Part shown: piece by piece, positions 31,812 through 39,804 of the stretch | Position numbering within the stretch: position 1 is the first letter of the stretch | Layout: every line of letters begins with the position of its first letter | Source: Curtobacterium oceanosedimentum | GTDB taxonomy: Bacteria > Actinomycetota > Actinomycetes > Actinomycetales > Microbacteriaceae | Assembly (NCBI RefSeq): GCF_020297365.1 | Contig: NZ_JAIXIG010000011.1 | Location: 1-64,000 of the forward strand | Reading direction: 5' to 3' | DNA length: 64,000 nucleotides | Notes under the pieces: model-generated | Databases searched by the model: none | Seen by the model: only the letters and a program-made list of their open reading frames with translations | Told to the model about the DNA's origin: nothing | Translations under genes and position numbers: made by a program

Positions 31812-32612
31812 ATGACGAACGACGACCGGAACGACCAGGACCGGACGGGCGACGGCCAGGCGCCGCGATGGGGCGAGGCCCCGCAGCAGCGGCCCGACGC
31901 CGACGCCCCGCGGTACGGCGAGCGGGTGGACCCGACGCCGACCTCGACGCCGCAGTACGGCGAGCAGTACGGCCAGGGTCAGCAGCAGTACGGGCAGCAG
32001 CAGCAGCCGTACGGCCAACAGCACGGCGACCACCAGGGGCAGTACGGCCAGCAGCAGCAGTACGGCCAGCCGTCGAGCACGCCGAGCTGGAACGACCAGC
32101 AGCGCCACGACCACGACCGGCACGACGGCCACGACCAGCAGCCGTACGCCGCCGCGGGCTCCGCGCACGCCGGTGCTCCGGCGTGGCAGCAGCACGACGA
32201 GCCGAAGCCCAAGAAGAAGAAGACCGTCGGCGTCATCGCCTTCATGCTCGGCCTGCTCGCGCTCGTCCTCGGCGTCGTCGGTGGGTACATCCTGGGCTCC
32301 GCGATCAGCAGCAGCGGGGTCGTCGACCAGCTCACGCAGAACGGATCGACGACCCTCACCCCCGATCAGATGCAGAACGAGGTCATGAGCGACCCGGAGG
32401 TCCGTTCGCAGCTCCTCGGTGGATTCGCCGTGATCGGCATCGCCGCAGTGCTCGGCCTCTGGGCACTCGTGCAGGGCATCATCGCCGCGGTGACCAAGCG
32501 CGGTCGCGGGTGGGGCATCTTCGCGATCGTCCTGGCCGTCGTCGCGACCATCGCGACCTTCGTCACCTACGTCGGCGTCGCCGCTGCCGCCGCCATGGGC
32601 GCCAACTCCTGA
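31812..32612 (+). CDS. Membrane protein with Gln/Tyr/Gly-rich low-complexity N-terminus
   Basis: A 266-residue protein. Residues 1-140 are almost free of hydrophobics and consist of repeated YGQQ/QYGQ units followed by His/Asp-rich sequence; residues about 145-150 are a KKKK basic boundary; two to three helices follow (about 150-175, 205-230, 238-262), resembling DUF4190-type tails. The low-complexity part is presumably cytoplasmic and disordered. I chose ATG 31812 with GGGAA six bases upstream. A CAGGAT about 47 bases upstream may be its -10. Function unknown. Confidence 0.75.
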   Translation: MTNDDRNDQDRTGDGQAPRWGEAPQQRPDADAPRYGERVDPTPTSTPQYGEQYGQGQQQYGQQQQPYGQQHGDHQGQYGQQQQYGQPSSTPSWNDQQRHDHDRHDGHDQQPYAAAGSAHAGAPAWQQHDEPKPKKKKTVGVIAFMLGLLALVLGVVGGYILGSAISSSGVVDQLTQNGSTTLTPDQMQNEVMSDPEVRSQLLGGFAVIGIAAVLGLWALVQGIIAAVTKRGRGWGIFAIVLAVVATIATFVTYVGVAAAAAMGANS

Positions 32613-32622
32613 CCGATCCCCC

Positions 32623-32660
32623 CGGACGGCCCGTCGTGCTCCGGCACGGCGGGCCGTCCG
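32623..32660 (+). terminator. Terminator after low-complexity membrane gene
   Basis: 17-base arms (32623-32639, 32644-32660) with one mismatch and a TCCG loop, 11 bases past the stop. Confidence 0.8.
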
Positions 32661-32715
32661 TCGTTCCGGGGCAACCCTGAGCGCGTCGCACCGACCGCTC
32701 CCGGGAGACCGCGGC

Positions 32716-32721
32716 TACCCT
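32716..32721 (+). promoter_or_regulatory. -10-like TACCCT, leaderless start
   Basis: Ends seven bases before ATG 32729. Confidence 0.5.
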
Positions 32722-32728
32722 CGAACCG

Positions 32729-33559
32729 ATGTCCCTCCCGCCCGACGACCGCCAGCAGCCCGACCCGTCCGACCGATCCCGCGAACCGCGCCACGCGGCT
32801 CCCGTGACGGCCGGGGTCAGCCCGGGCAGCACCTTCGCGCCCATCAGCCTGCGACCCGCGGTCGACGTCGACGCCGTGCACCAGCGGCTCCGCGACCTCG
32901 GTCAGAGCCGCAGCACCGACGCCCTCGCCGAGCGCGCCGAGCTCCTCCGCCTGCTCGGTCGACTGGACGAGTCGCTCGTCGTCGCCGAGGAGGTCTTCCG
33001 CCTCGCGATGTTCACCGGAGAGCGCCAGGACAAGGTCGCCGCCCGCATCCGCCGCGCGCACGTCCTGCACGACCTCGGTCGGCACGACCGCGCCGCCGCC
33101 GAGGCCGCGATGGCCCGGGACACCGCCGCGACCGAGGAGTGGCCCGAGCTCGAGGGCGCCGCCGCCGAGATCGAGGGCTGGTCGCTGTTCGAGAACGACC
33201 GCTTCGAGGAGGCCCGCGCCGCACTGTCGCGGGCGTACCAGGCGTTCCGGCAGGCCGGTGCACCGTCGGAGCGGACCGATGCGCTCCGCACCGCCGTCGA
33301 GGCCGCGATGCGTGCCGCCATCACGAGCCCGGCCGACACCGCCGACAAGCCGCGGACCGCCCGCGAGGTCGCCGCACGGCGCGCCGACGACGAGGAACCG
33401 ACGACCCGTGTCGCCGAACCGGTCAAGCAGGTGCCGCCGGTCCGCCGCCGCGTGCTGGGCGCCCCGGACGCCGCGCGCACCGAGGCCGACGACATCTGGG
33501 GCCGGATCGCGGCCCGGGCAGCGAAGAAGGGGCAGGCCGACCCCCGCGCCGAGCAGTGA
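32729..33559 (+). CDS. TPR-like repeat protein
   Basis: A 276-residue cytosolic protein. Residues 1-45 are polar and Pro-rich; residues about 46-200 form helix-turn-helix repeats of TPR type (for example RAELLRLLGRLDESLVVAEE and RIRRAHVLHDLGRHDRAAAEA, LFENDRFEEARAALSRAYQ); the tail is basic and disordered. Such proteins are generally scaffolds. The stop overlaps the GTG of the SprT-like gene (GTGA), so both are made together, which suggests a shared task that I cannot name. Confidence 0.75.
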   Translation: MSLPPDDRQQPDPSDRSREPRHAAPVTAGVSPGSTFAPISLRPAVDVDAVHQRLRDLGQSRSTDALAERAELLRLLGRLDESLVVAEEVFRLAMFTGERQDKVAARIRRAHVLHDLGRHDRAAAEAAMARDTAATEEWPELEGAAAEIEGWSLFENDRFEEARAALSRAYQAFRQAGAPSERTDALRTAVEAAMRAAITSPADTADKPRTAREVAARRADDEEPTTRVAEPVKQVPPVRRRVLGAPDAARTEADDIWGRIAARAAKKGQADPRAEQ

Positions 33560-34047
33560 CGGCGCTCGAGACCGTTCGCCTGCGCGCCGAGGAGCTCATC
33601 GCCGAGCACCTGGGCAGCGGCACGTGGTCGTTCGGCTTCGACCACGCCAAGACCCGCGCGGGGCAGTGCGACTTCGCCCGGCGACGCATCACCGTGAGTC
33701 GCCACCTGGCCACGCGGTTCTCGGACGCCGACGTCGAGCAGGTCCTGCTGCACGAGGTCGCGCACGCCCTGGCCGGGGCTCGCGCGGGGCACGGCCCGGC
33801 CTGGAAGCGGACCGCGTCGGCGATCGGCTACACGGGGTCGCGACTGCACGACGGCCCGATCGCCAGCGAGCTCGCGCCCTGGATCGGCACCTGCCCGGCG
33901 GGCCACGAGCACTTCCGGTACCGCACCCCGACGCGGCAGCTCGCCTGCGCCCGGTGCTCCCGCCGCTTCGATGCGCGCAACGTGATCGCCTGGCGCCGAC
34001 GCACGGCCGCCGACGACGTGGCCACCCTGTCGTCGACTACCGCATGA
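33556..34047 (+). CDS. SprT-like zinc metalloprotein
   Basis: A 163-residue SprT-like domain protein. The metal-binding HEVAHALAG (HExxH, about residue 60) is followed by HGPAWK, which supplies the third ligand in this family; a C-terminal zinc-ribbon pattern CPAGH...CARCSRRF is present (about residues 115-140). Bacterial SprT-like proteins have no settled role; eukaryotic relatives (SPRTN) cleave DNA-protein crosslinks. GTG start coupled to the TPR-like gene. Confidence 0.85.
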   Translation: MTALETVRLRAEELIAEHLGSGTWSFGFDHAKTRAGQCDFARRRITVSRHLATRFSDADVEQVLLHEVAHALAGARAGHGPAWKRTASAIGYTGSRLHDGPIASELAPWIGTCPAGHEHFRYRTPTRQLACARCSRRFDARNVIAWRRRTAADDVATLSSTTA

Positions 34048-34082
34048 GGAGCTCGCCGCTCGGAGGCGCGCCGGTGAGCCGT

Positions 34083-34088
34083 TAGCCT
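34083..34088 (+). promoter_or_regulatory. -10-like TAGCCT, leaderless start
   Basis: Ends six bases before ATG 34095. Confidence 0.55.
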
Positions 34089-34094
34089 GGGCGG

Positions 34095-34790
34095 ATGCAC
34101 ACGGGGCAGCACATCCGCACGGACGCCGGTTCCACCTGGTTCTTCGACGCCGGACGGATCGCGCTCGACTTCGCGCACACGGGTGGCTTCGCGGACGACG
34201 CCGCCGGACGACGTCCCCGGTCGCAGCTCGGCGAGCTGCTCGCGAGCCCGGCCGACCTGGACGAGTGGCTGAGCGAGCACACCGAGCCGATCGACGTCGG
34301 CGCCAGCGCCCGGGAGCTGCAGGACGCCCGTGCCCTGCGCGCGGCGATCGCCCGGCTCGCCGTCGCGGCGGCGCCCGCGCCGGCGAGCTCGGCGGCGGAC
34401 CGCACGGCGGTCGCGGCGGGCCTGCGTGCCGGAGCCGGCCGGACGCGCCCCGCGCCCGACGACATCGACACCGTCAACCTGTTCGCCGCCCTGCCGGACG
34501 TGCCCCCGAGCCTCCCGGGTGGCCGCCGCCGCGCCGGGGCGAACCGCGTCCGCCTGGCCCAGGCGCTGTCGAGCGTCGCGCGCGACGCGGTCGCGCTCTT
34601 CACCGAGGTCGGCTTCGACGACGTCGAGGCCGACGGGCGCCCCACCCGGCTGAGCCGCTGCTCGGCCGACGACTGCGGGCTCGTGTTCTACGACTCCTCA
34701 CGGGGCGGCACACGCCGCTGGTGCTCCATGCAGCGGTGCGGGAACCGCGCCAAGGTGCGCGCGCACCGCGCCCGTCGCTCCGCGGCGTGA
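34095..34790 (+). CDS. CGNR zinc-finger (ABATE-type) regulator
   Basis: A 231-residue protein. The C-terminus has the CGNR signature: RCSADDCGLVFYD then RRWCSMQRCGNRAKVRAHR, four Cys in a treble-clef-like zinc finger that binds DNA. The N-terminal 170 residues (FFDAGRIALDFAHTGG) match the ABATE domain proposed to sense stress or metabolites. Predicted transcription regulator of unknown target. Starts at ATG 34095, probably leaderless. Confidence 0.9.
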   Translation: MHTGQHIRTDAGSTWFFDAGRIALDFAHTGGFADDAAGRRPRSQLGELLASPADLDEWLSEHTEPIDVGASARELQDARALRAAIARLAVAAAPAPASSAADRTAVAAGLRAGAGRTRPAPDDIDTVNLFAALPDVPPSLPGGRRRAGANRVRLAQALSSVARDAVALFTEVGFDDVEADGRPTRLSRCSADDCGLVFYDSSRGGTRRWCSMQRCGNRAKVRAHRARRSAA

Positions 34791-34841
34791 GCAGGAGCTG
34801 ACGCCTGCCCGGCGGGGTTCCGCGACCTCCGCGACACCCCA

Positions 34842-35086
34842 CTCATCACCGCCGAGCGGTCGCCGACCGTCGCCCGACGGCGTCGCGACCGTCAGGTCGT
34901 GACCACCCGACGCCGAGCACGCGACGAGTCGCGACCGCCCCACCGCACGGGAGGCGCGTGGCGGCGCCGCCCCGGGCCTCCCGTCCGCGCTCCGCGAGCG
35001 GTCACGACAACCCGCTCACCTTCGCCGAGCGGTCGCGGACCGTCGGCCGGCGGCTCCGCAGCCGACCGATCGCGACCACTCGACGC
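34842..35086. repeat. Degenerate ~72-bp direct repeat
   Basis: Units at 34842-34912 and 35015-35086 share CGCCGAGCGGTCGC, GACCGTCG and a common end GACCAC-CGACGC. A third GAGCGGTC motif lies at 34997. A GGTCGCGACCGCTC version occurs at 44351. Confidence 0.6.
34947..34984. repeat. Palindromic element copy
   Basis: ACGGGAGGC (34947-34955) and GCCTCCCGT (34976-34984) with a GC-rich spacer; same core as 22001-22044. Confidence 0.65.
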
Positions 35087-35134
35087 ACGCACCTGCGCAT
35101 GTCGGCCAGGCGGTGCAACACCCACGAAGAAAAA

Positions 35135-35152
35135 GATTCGGTGTGCCGAATC
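35135..35152 (+). promoter_or_regulatory. Operator palindrome upstream of mntH
   Basis: GATTCGG-TGTG-CCGAATC, a perfect 7-bp dyad, 7 bases upstream of the CAGGAT hexamer (35159-35164), so it covers the promoter spacer. Form and place suit a metal-sensing DtxR/MntR-family repressor; the regulator is not in the window. Confidence 0.7.
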
Positions 35153-35158
35153 CTCTGG

Positions 35159-35164
35159 CAGGAT
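35159..35164 (+). promoter_or_regulatory. -10-like CAGGAT, leaderless start of mntH
   Basis: Ends six bases before ATG 35171. Confidence 0.5.
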
Positions 35165-35170
35165 CGGTGC

Positions 35171-36430
35171 ATGACCGACACTGCCAGCACCCGGCTCGAC
35201 GAGCACCCACCCGGTGCCCCGCGTCGTCGCGCAGCCGGCTTGACGCTGCTCGGACCGGCCTTCGTGGCGGCCATCGCCTACGTCGACCCGGGCAACGTCG
35301 CCGCCAACCTGACCGCGGGCGCCGAGCACGGGTACCTGCTGCTCTGGGTGCTCGTCGCCGCGAACGCCAGTGCCGTCGTCGTGCAGTACCTGTCCGCCAA
35401 GCTCGGCGTCGTGACGGGGCGGTCACTGCCGGAGCACCTGGGCCTGCGGATGCGCCGCACCCCGCGCCTGCTGTTCTGGGGGCAGGCGGAGATCGTGGCC
35501 GCGGCGACCGACATCGCCGAGGTGATCGGCGGCGCACTGGCCCTGCACCTGCTCTTCGGCCTGCCCCTGGTGGCCGGCGGGGTCATCACCGGGGTGGTGT
35601 CGATGCTCCTGCTCACCCTGCACAGTCGCCGGGGCACGCGCCTGTTCGAGACCGTCGTCACGGCGATGCTCGCGATCCTGACCGTGGGCTTCTGCGCCGG
35701 GCTGCTCTTCGCCCGGGTGTCACCGGCCGACCTGGTCGCCGGGCTCGTGCCGCGGTTCGAGGGCGCCGGGTCGGTGCTGCTCGCCGCCTCGATGCTCGGC
35801 GCGACCGTGATGCCGCACGCGGTCTACCTGCACTCGGCGCTGGCCCGCGACCGGCACGGTGACGTGCCCGCCGGACCGGAGCGTCGTCGCGTGCTGGTCG
35901 CGACGCGGTGGGACGTCGCCCTCGCCCTGGTCGTCGCCGGCGGCGTGAACATCGCGATGCTCGTGTTGGCGGCGGCGACCCTGCCGGGCGTCGAGGGCAC
36001 GGACTCGATCCCGGGTGCGCAGCGCGCGATCGCCGAGAACGTCGGCCCCGTCGTCGGGGTGCTCTTCGCGGTGGGGCTGCTGGCGTCCGGCCTGGCCTCG
36101 ACCTCGGTCGGCTGCATGGCCGGCGCCGAGATCATGAAGGGGTTGCTGCACGTGCGGATCCCGCTGGTGGCCCGTCGGGCGATCACCCTGGTGCCCGCGA
36201 TCGTGCTGCTCGCGCTGAACGCCGACGCGACGATGCTGCTCGTGGTGAGCCAGGTGGTGCTGAGCTTCGGGATCGCCTTCGCCATCGTGCCGCTGGTGGT
36301 CTACACCTCGCGCCGGAGCGTCATGGGGGAGGACGTGAACGCCGCGACCACCCGCGTGGTGGCGTGGGTGATCGCGGCGGTCATCGTGACGCTCAACGTC
36401 GCACTGGTCGTGCTCACCCTGACCGGGTGA
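35171..36430 (+). CDS. mntH: NRAMP-family metal transporter
   Basis: A 419-residue NRAMP transporter for Mn2+ (and Fe2+), proton-coupled. The metal-binding motif of helix 1 is DPGN (AYVDPGNVAANLTAG, about residue 38) and of helix 6 is MPHA (GATVMPHAVYLHSAL, about residue 222). About eleven helices are visible. The start is ATG 35171, at which family sequence begins. The upstream palindrome (35135-35152) suggests repression by a metal sensor when Mn is plentiful. Two 13-base direct repeats (36443-36455 and 36458-36470) follow the stop. Confidence 0.93.
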   Translation: MTDTASTRLDEHPPGAPRRRAAGLTLLGPAFVAAIAYVDPGNVAANLTAGAEHGYLLLWVLVAANASAVVVQYLSAKLGVVTGRSLPEHLGLRMRRTPRLLFWGQAEIVAAATDIAEVIGGALALHLLFGLPLVAGGVITGVVSMLLLTLHSRRGTRLFETVVTAMLAILTVGFCAGLLFARVSPADLVAGLVPRFEGAGSVLLAASMLGATVMPHAVYLHSALARDRHGDVPAGPERRRVLVATRWDVALALVVAGGVNIAMLVLAAATLPGVEGTDSIPGAQRAIAENVGPVVGVLFAVGLLASGLASTSVGCMAGAEIMKGLLHVRIPLVARRAITLVPAIVLLALNADATMLLVVSQVVLSFGIAFAIVPLVVYTSRRSVMGEDVNAATTRVVAWVIAAVIVTLNVALVVLTLTG

Positions 36431-36470
36431 GTCCGGGCCGGGTGAGCCCGGATCGGATGAGCCCGGATCG

Positions 36471-36773
36471 TCAGTCGACGACCTTGACGTCCTTCCAGAA
36501 CGCGACGTAGCCCGAGTAGTCCTTGCCGACGCGGTCGAACGACGACGGGATCGGCGTCGGGTACGACCACGCGCGGTCCGGCAGCGCCTGCCCGTCCACG
36601 TTCACCGTGAAGTACTGGGTGTCGCCCTTCCACGGGCAGTGGTACTGGGTGGGGCTCTCGGTGAAGAGCTCGGTCTTCACGCTCGACGGCGGGAAGTACC
36701 AGTTGCCCTCGATCTTGATGAGGTCCTCTTCCGGGGCCTCTGCGATCACCGTGTCGCCGACGACTGCCTTCAT
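36471..36773 (-). CDS. DUF427 protein
   Basis: A 100-residue protein of the DUF427 family: VVGDTVIAEA at the start, then WYFPPSSVKTELFTESPTQYHCPWKGDTQYFTVNVDG and WSYPTP, with the family Cys in YHCPWKG. The fold is a small beta-tent structure; the function is not established. Start ATG with AAGGAG seven bases upstream. Convergent with mntH. Confidence 0.9.
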   Translation of the reverse strand: MKAVVGDTVIAEAPEEDLIKIEGNWYFPPSSVKTELFTESPTQYHCPWKGDTQYFTVNVDGQALPDRAWSYPTPIPSSFDRVGKDYSGYVAFWKDVKVVD

Positions 36774-36815
36774 GGCGTTGCTCCTTCGCTCGCTGGTTGC
36801 GTGACGACCGGAACG

Positions 36816-37421
36816 CTACGCGCGCTCCCCCGATTCCCGCAGGACGGGCAGGTCGGGCCCTGCGGCGAGCGCCGCGTGCACGTCGTCGCGGGACAGGGCG
36901 GCCGCGCCCTCGCATGCGCTGACCAGGTGCTTCACCGCGCGGCGCAGGCCCGTGTACGCCGCACAGGCCGCAGCGGCCTCAGGCGAGGTGTGGTCGATCC
37001 CGGCCTCGGTCAACGCGTCGACGACGGCTCCGGCCGCGAGCAGGTCCTCGACGGCGAAGTCGGGTGCGTCCGGGACGTCGACCGACTCGCCCGCCGCCTC
37101 GGCAGCGTCGTCGTGGACCGCGCCGTGGTGCAGCCCGGCAGCGACGATCGCGACGACGCACCGGTCGCCGCGCGCGGCCTGGAGGCCCGTCACCCGTTCC
37201 GCGACCGCCGCCGCGTTGCCGAGGTGGCCGAGCACGACCTCCGGACCCGCCGGCAGCTGCGCGGTCACCGTCCGCAGCGCGCGCCGCTGCGCGGTGGCGT
37301 CGGCGGTGGCCGGGAGGACGTCGACCCAGACGAGCAGGTGGGCGCCGTGCGCGATGCGGCTCGCACCCCCGATCCCCCACGCGAACCGGACCTGGTACTG
37401 CTCCTGGGTGCGTTCTGCCAC
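36816..37421 (-). CDS. ComB-like (2-phosphosulfolactate phosphatase family) protein
   Basis: A 201-residue protein. RFAWGIGGASRI, LVWVDVLPATADA, LGHLGNAAAVAERV, RCVVAIVAAG and DFAVEDLLAAGAVVDAL follow the spacing of ComB-family proteins, which hydrolyse 2-phosphosulfolactate in coenzyme M synthesis in archaea; in actinobacteria that pathway is absent and the true substrate is unknown. I put the start at GTG 37421, since TATCGT ends seven bases upstream; GTG 37430 would overlap that hexamer. Confidence 0.6.
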   Translation of the reverse strand: MAERTQEQYQVRFAWGIGGASRIAHGAHLLVWVDVLPATADATAQRRALRTVTAQLPAGPEVVLGHLGNAAAVAERVTGLQAARGDRCVVAIVAAGLHHGAVHDDAAEAAGESVDVPDAPDFAVEDLLAAGAVVDALTEAGIDHTSPEAAAACAAYTGLRRAVKHLVSACEGAAALSRDDVHAALAAGPDLPVLRESGERA

Positions 37422-37428
37422 GTCCGTC

Positions 37429-37434
37429 ACGATA
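37429..37434 (-). promoter_or_regulatory. -10-like TATCGT, leaderless start
   Basis: Ends seven bases before GTG 37421. Confidence 0.45.
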
Positions 37435-37503
37435 GCCGCCCGGTGATGCTGTCCCTCTCCACAGGGTCGGCGTCCGACCGGGCTCCACCAGGGCCGGCGA
37501 CCC

Positions 37504-37509
37504 TAGGAT
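37504..37509 (+). promoter_or_regulatory. -10-like TAGGAT
   Basis: Ends eight bases before ATG 37518 and two before ATG 37512, favouring the former as start. Confidence 0.5.
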
Positions 37510-37517
37510 GCATGTCC

Positions 37518-38150
37518 ATGGAGATCGCCCCCGTACCCACCCTGACCGGCGACCGTGTGACCCTCGAGCCCCTCGAGCAGGAGCACGCGGACGACCTGCG
37601 GGCGGTGGTCGCGGACGGCGATCTCTGGCGCACCTGGTACACCTCGGTGCCCGCCCCGGCGCAGGTCGAGGCCGAGATCGACCGCCGACTCGCCGAGCAC
37701 GAGGCCGGCCGGATGGTGCCGTTCGCGGTCCGGGACCGGCCGACCGGCCGTGTCGTGGGGGCGACGACGTTCATGAACCTCGACCCGGGCAACCGGCACG
37801 TCGAGATCGGGCACACGTTCCTGGCTCGGTCGGCGCAGCGCTCGGGCATCAACACCGAGGCGAAGCTCCTCATGCTCTCGCACGCGTTCGAGGCGTGGCA
37901 GTGCATCGCGGTCGAGTTCCGCACGCACTGGCACAACCAGCAGTCGCGGGCCGCGATCGCGGGGCTCGGCGCGAAGCAGGACGGCGTGCTCCGGAACCAC
38001 GCGATCGGGCGCGACGGCACGCTCCGCGACACCGTGGTGTTCTCGATCATCGCGTCCGAGTGGCCGACCGCGCGGCTCTCGCTGGCCGAGCGGCTGCGGC
38101 GGCACGACCGCGCCGAGGGCTCGCGCCGTCGGTCCGCCCGGCACGCCTGA
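37518..38150 (+). CDS. GNAT N-acetyltransferase (RimJ/RimL-like)
   Basis: A 210-residue acetyltransferase. TLTGDRVTLEPLEQEHADDL at the N-terminus and IGHTFLARSAQRSGINTEAKLLML (acetyl-CoA loop) with FRTHWHNQQSRAAIAGLGAKQDGVLRNH are typical for RimJ/RimL-type enzymes that acetylate protein or small-molecule amines. The substrate cannot be told. ATG 37518 chosen from the upstream hexamer; ATG 37512 adds two residues. Confidence 0.85.
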   Translation: MEIAPVPTLTGDRVTLEPLEQEHADDLRAVVADGDLWRTWYTSVPAPAQVEAEIDRRLAEHEAGRMVPFAVRDRPTGRVVGATTFMNLDPGNRHVEIGHTFLARSAQRSGINTEAKLLMLSHAFEAWQCIAVEFRTHWHNQQSRAAIAGLGAKQDGVLRNHAIGRDGTLRDTVVFSIIASEWPTARLSLAERLRRHDRAEGSRRRSARHA

Positions 38151-38194
38151 CCCGTCGGCTCGCCGCGCACCGGGCCACGTGCAGCGCCCGGGCG

Positions 38195-38200
38195 TAGCGT
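38195..38200 (+). promoter_or_regulatory. -10-like TAGCGT, leaderless start
   Basis: Ends seven bases before ATG 38208. Confidence 0.55.
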
Positions 38201-38207
38201 CGGGGAC

Positions 38208-38690
38208 ATGCACGTCGGCCTCCGGATCGTCCTCGATGCGCCGGTCGACGCCGTGCGCGATGCCCTGCTGTCCCCGTCCGTCATGGTCGCGGTGACGAAG
38301 CCGTTCCTGGCGTACCGCTCGCGCGACCCCCGGGGGTTCCCCGACCGGTGGCAACCGGGCCACCCGCACCCGATCACCGCGAAGGCGCTCGGGGTGCTGC
38401 CGAGCGGGGACACGCACGTCGACCTCGACCTGTACGAGGTCGAGGGGGTCCCGGTGCAGCGCGACAACGGCGGTGGCACCGCGGGGCTGTTCGGCCGCAT
38501 GACGATGTCGCACCGGATGGCGGTCGTCCCGGCGCCGGGTGGCCGCACGCTGCTGCTCGACCGCCTGACCTACCGGATGCGTCCCGCCGTGCTCGGCCTC
38601 GCGCTCTGGCCCGGCATGTGGGTCATCTGGCAGTGGCGGGCGTTCCGGATGCGTGCTCTCGCGCCCACCTGGCGGACCGACGGCGCGTGA
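38208..38690 (+). CDS. Small SRPBCC-like protein, unknown function
   Basis: A 160-residue protein not recognised with certainty. The beginning (HVGLRIVLDAPVDAVRDALLSPSVMVAVTKPFLAY) has the strand-helix-helix order of START/SRPBCC ligand-binding domains, and a DLYEVEGVPVQRD strand pair follows. The end contains Trp-rich hydrophobic sequence (LALWPGMWVIWQWR). It probably stands alone, with its own leaderless-type hexamer. Confidence 0.55.
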   Translation: MHVGLRIVLDAPVDAVRDALLSPSVMVAVTKPFLAYRSRDPRGFPDRWQPGHPHPITAKALGVLPSGDTHVDLDLYEVEGVPVQRDNGGGTAGLFGRMTMSHRMAVVPAPGGRTLLLDRLTYRMRPAVLGLALWPGMWVIWQWRAFRMRALAPTWRTDGA

Positions 38691-38730
38691 CCGACGCGGG
38701 TCGGGCCTCCCGTCCGCCGCGCAGCGGGCG

Positions 38731-38736
38731 TAGCCT
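38731..38736 (+). promoter_or_regulatory. -10-like TAGCCT, leaderless start
   Basis: Ends seven bases before GTG 38744. Confidence 0.55.
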
Positions 38737-38743
38737 CGACGAC

Positions 38744-39394
38744 GTGAGCCAGACGCGCCCCCAGGAGCCGACGACCGACGACCGCGTGCGCGGCACACTC
38801 GCGACCGTGGATTGGCGTCGGATGACGTTCGATCTGTACCGGCGCGTGCGCGCCACCCCCGATCCCGAGACGGCGCACGCGCTGTGGCGGGAGACCCGCG
38901 ACGCGATGTTCGCGGAGCACCCGGCGTCGCCGCTGCTCGACGAGGACGCCCGTGACTTCGAGTCCCTGCCCGTCCCGGACTACGACCCGGCCTGGCGGTT
39001 CCAGCTGCCCGTCGAACCGACCGAGCCCGCTGAGTTCGACTTCGAGACCGGCACCGACGGGATCGTCCACTTCGACCGGCTCGGCGTCGTCACGGTGCCC
39101 GGCGTCGGGACCCTGGACGTCTGGTCGCACGGCGGGTACGCGGGCGGCGTGTTCGTCCCGGTGAAGGACGCCAGCGCCGGCAAGGCCCGGGGCACCTACG
39201 GCGGCGGACGCTACCTGCTCGACACGATCAAGGGCGCGGACCTGGGCGGCGACGACGGCGGATCGCTCGTGCTCGACTTCAACTTCGCGTACAACCCGTC
39301 GTGCGCGTACGACCCCGCGTGGGCGTGCCCGCTCGCGCCTCCGGGCAACACCGTGCCGGTTCCGATCCCGGTCGGCGAGCAGTACGACTTCTAG
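38744..39394 (+). CDS. DUF1684 protein
   Basis: A 216-residue DUF1684-family protein. Signature parts: ALWRETRDAMFAEHPASPL, the central beta-sheet region (TLDVWSHGGYAGGVFVPVKDA), TYGGGRYLLDTIKGADLG, and the end LDFNFAYNPSCAYDPAWACPLAPPGN, which is the most conserved stretch of the family with its paired Cys. Cytosolic; biochemical role unknown. GTG start, probably leaderless. Confidence 0.85.
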   Translation: MSQTRPQEPTTDDRVRGTLATVDWRRMTFDLYRRVRATPDPETAHALWRETRDAMFAEHPASPLLDEDARDFESLPVPDYDPAWRFQLPVEPTEPAEFDFETGTDGIVHFDRLGVVTVPGVGTLDVWSHGGYAGGVFVPVKDASAGKARGTYGGGRYLLDTIKGADLGGDDGGSLVLDFNFAYNPSCAYDPAWACPLAPPGNTVPVPIPVGEQYDF

Positions 39395-39397
39395 GGT
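39392..39397 (+). promoter_or_regulatory. -10-like TAGGGT, leaderless start
   Basis: Ends seven bases before ATG 39405; overlaps the stop codon of the DUF1684 gene. Confidence 0.5.
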
Positions 39398-39404
39398 GGA
39401 CCGC

Positions 39405-39764
39405 ATGACAGGACTCGTCGCCCTCGACGCCGGAGGCCGCGTGCCGCCGTTCGAGCAGGTCCGTTCGCAGATCGCGGCGCAGATCACCGCCGGGTACCTG
39501 GTGGACGGCGAGCGGCTGCCGAGCGTGCGGGGCCTGGCGGACGAGCTCGGGCTCGCCGCGGGGACCGTCGCGAAGGCCTACCAGCTGCTCGAGGAGGCCG
39601 GACTCGTGCACACCGCCCGTGGTGCCGGCACGCGTGTGGTGCGCCCGGCCGAGGTGCCGGACGCCGTGGCCGACGCCGCGCGGGCCCTGGCCGCCGCGGC
39701 GCGCTCGGCCGGGCTGTCCGCCGACCAGGCGGCGACCGCGTTGCGCGAGGCCTGGCCGGCGTAG
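39405..39764 (+). CDS. Short GntR-family regulator (YtrA-like)
   Basis: A 119-residue protein with one winged helix: PPFEQVRSQIAAQITAGYLVDGERLPSVRGLADELGLAAGTVAKAYQLLEEAGLV. Like YtrA-type GntR regulators, it lacks a ligand domain and only has a short C-terminal helix for dimerisation. YtrA regulators usually control adjacent ABC transporters, but none lies here. ATG 39405 preferred to GTG 39396. Confidence 0.9.
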   Translation: MTGLVALDAGGRVPPFEQVRSQIAAQITAGYLVDGERLPSVRGLADELGLAAGTVAKAYQLLEEAGLVHTARGAGTRVVRPAEVPDAVADAARALAAAARSAGLSADQAATALREAWPA

Positions 39765-39804
39765 CCGCACGGCGGCCGCGCGCCGCGCGTGCAGCCGCGG
39801 GTGC

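Larger units (their letters stand above)
34791..35134. other. Repeat-rich intergenic region, no gene
   Basis: 344 bases between the CGNR gene and the mntH operator. It holds a degenerate direct repeat (34842-34912 and 35015-35086) and, between its copies, a palindromic-element copy. I see no gene; open frames on either strand lack start signals or family sequence. Confidence 0.6.
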
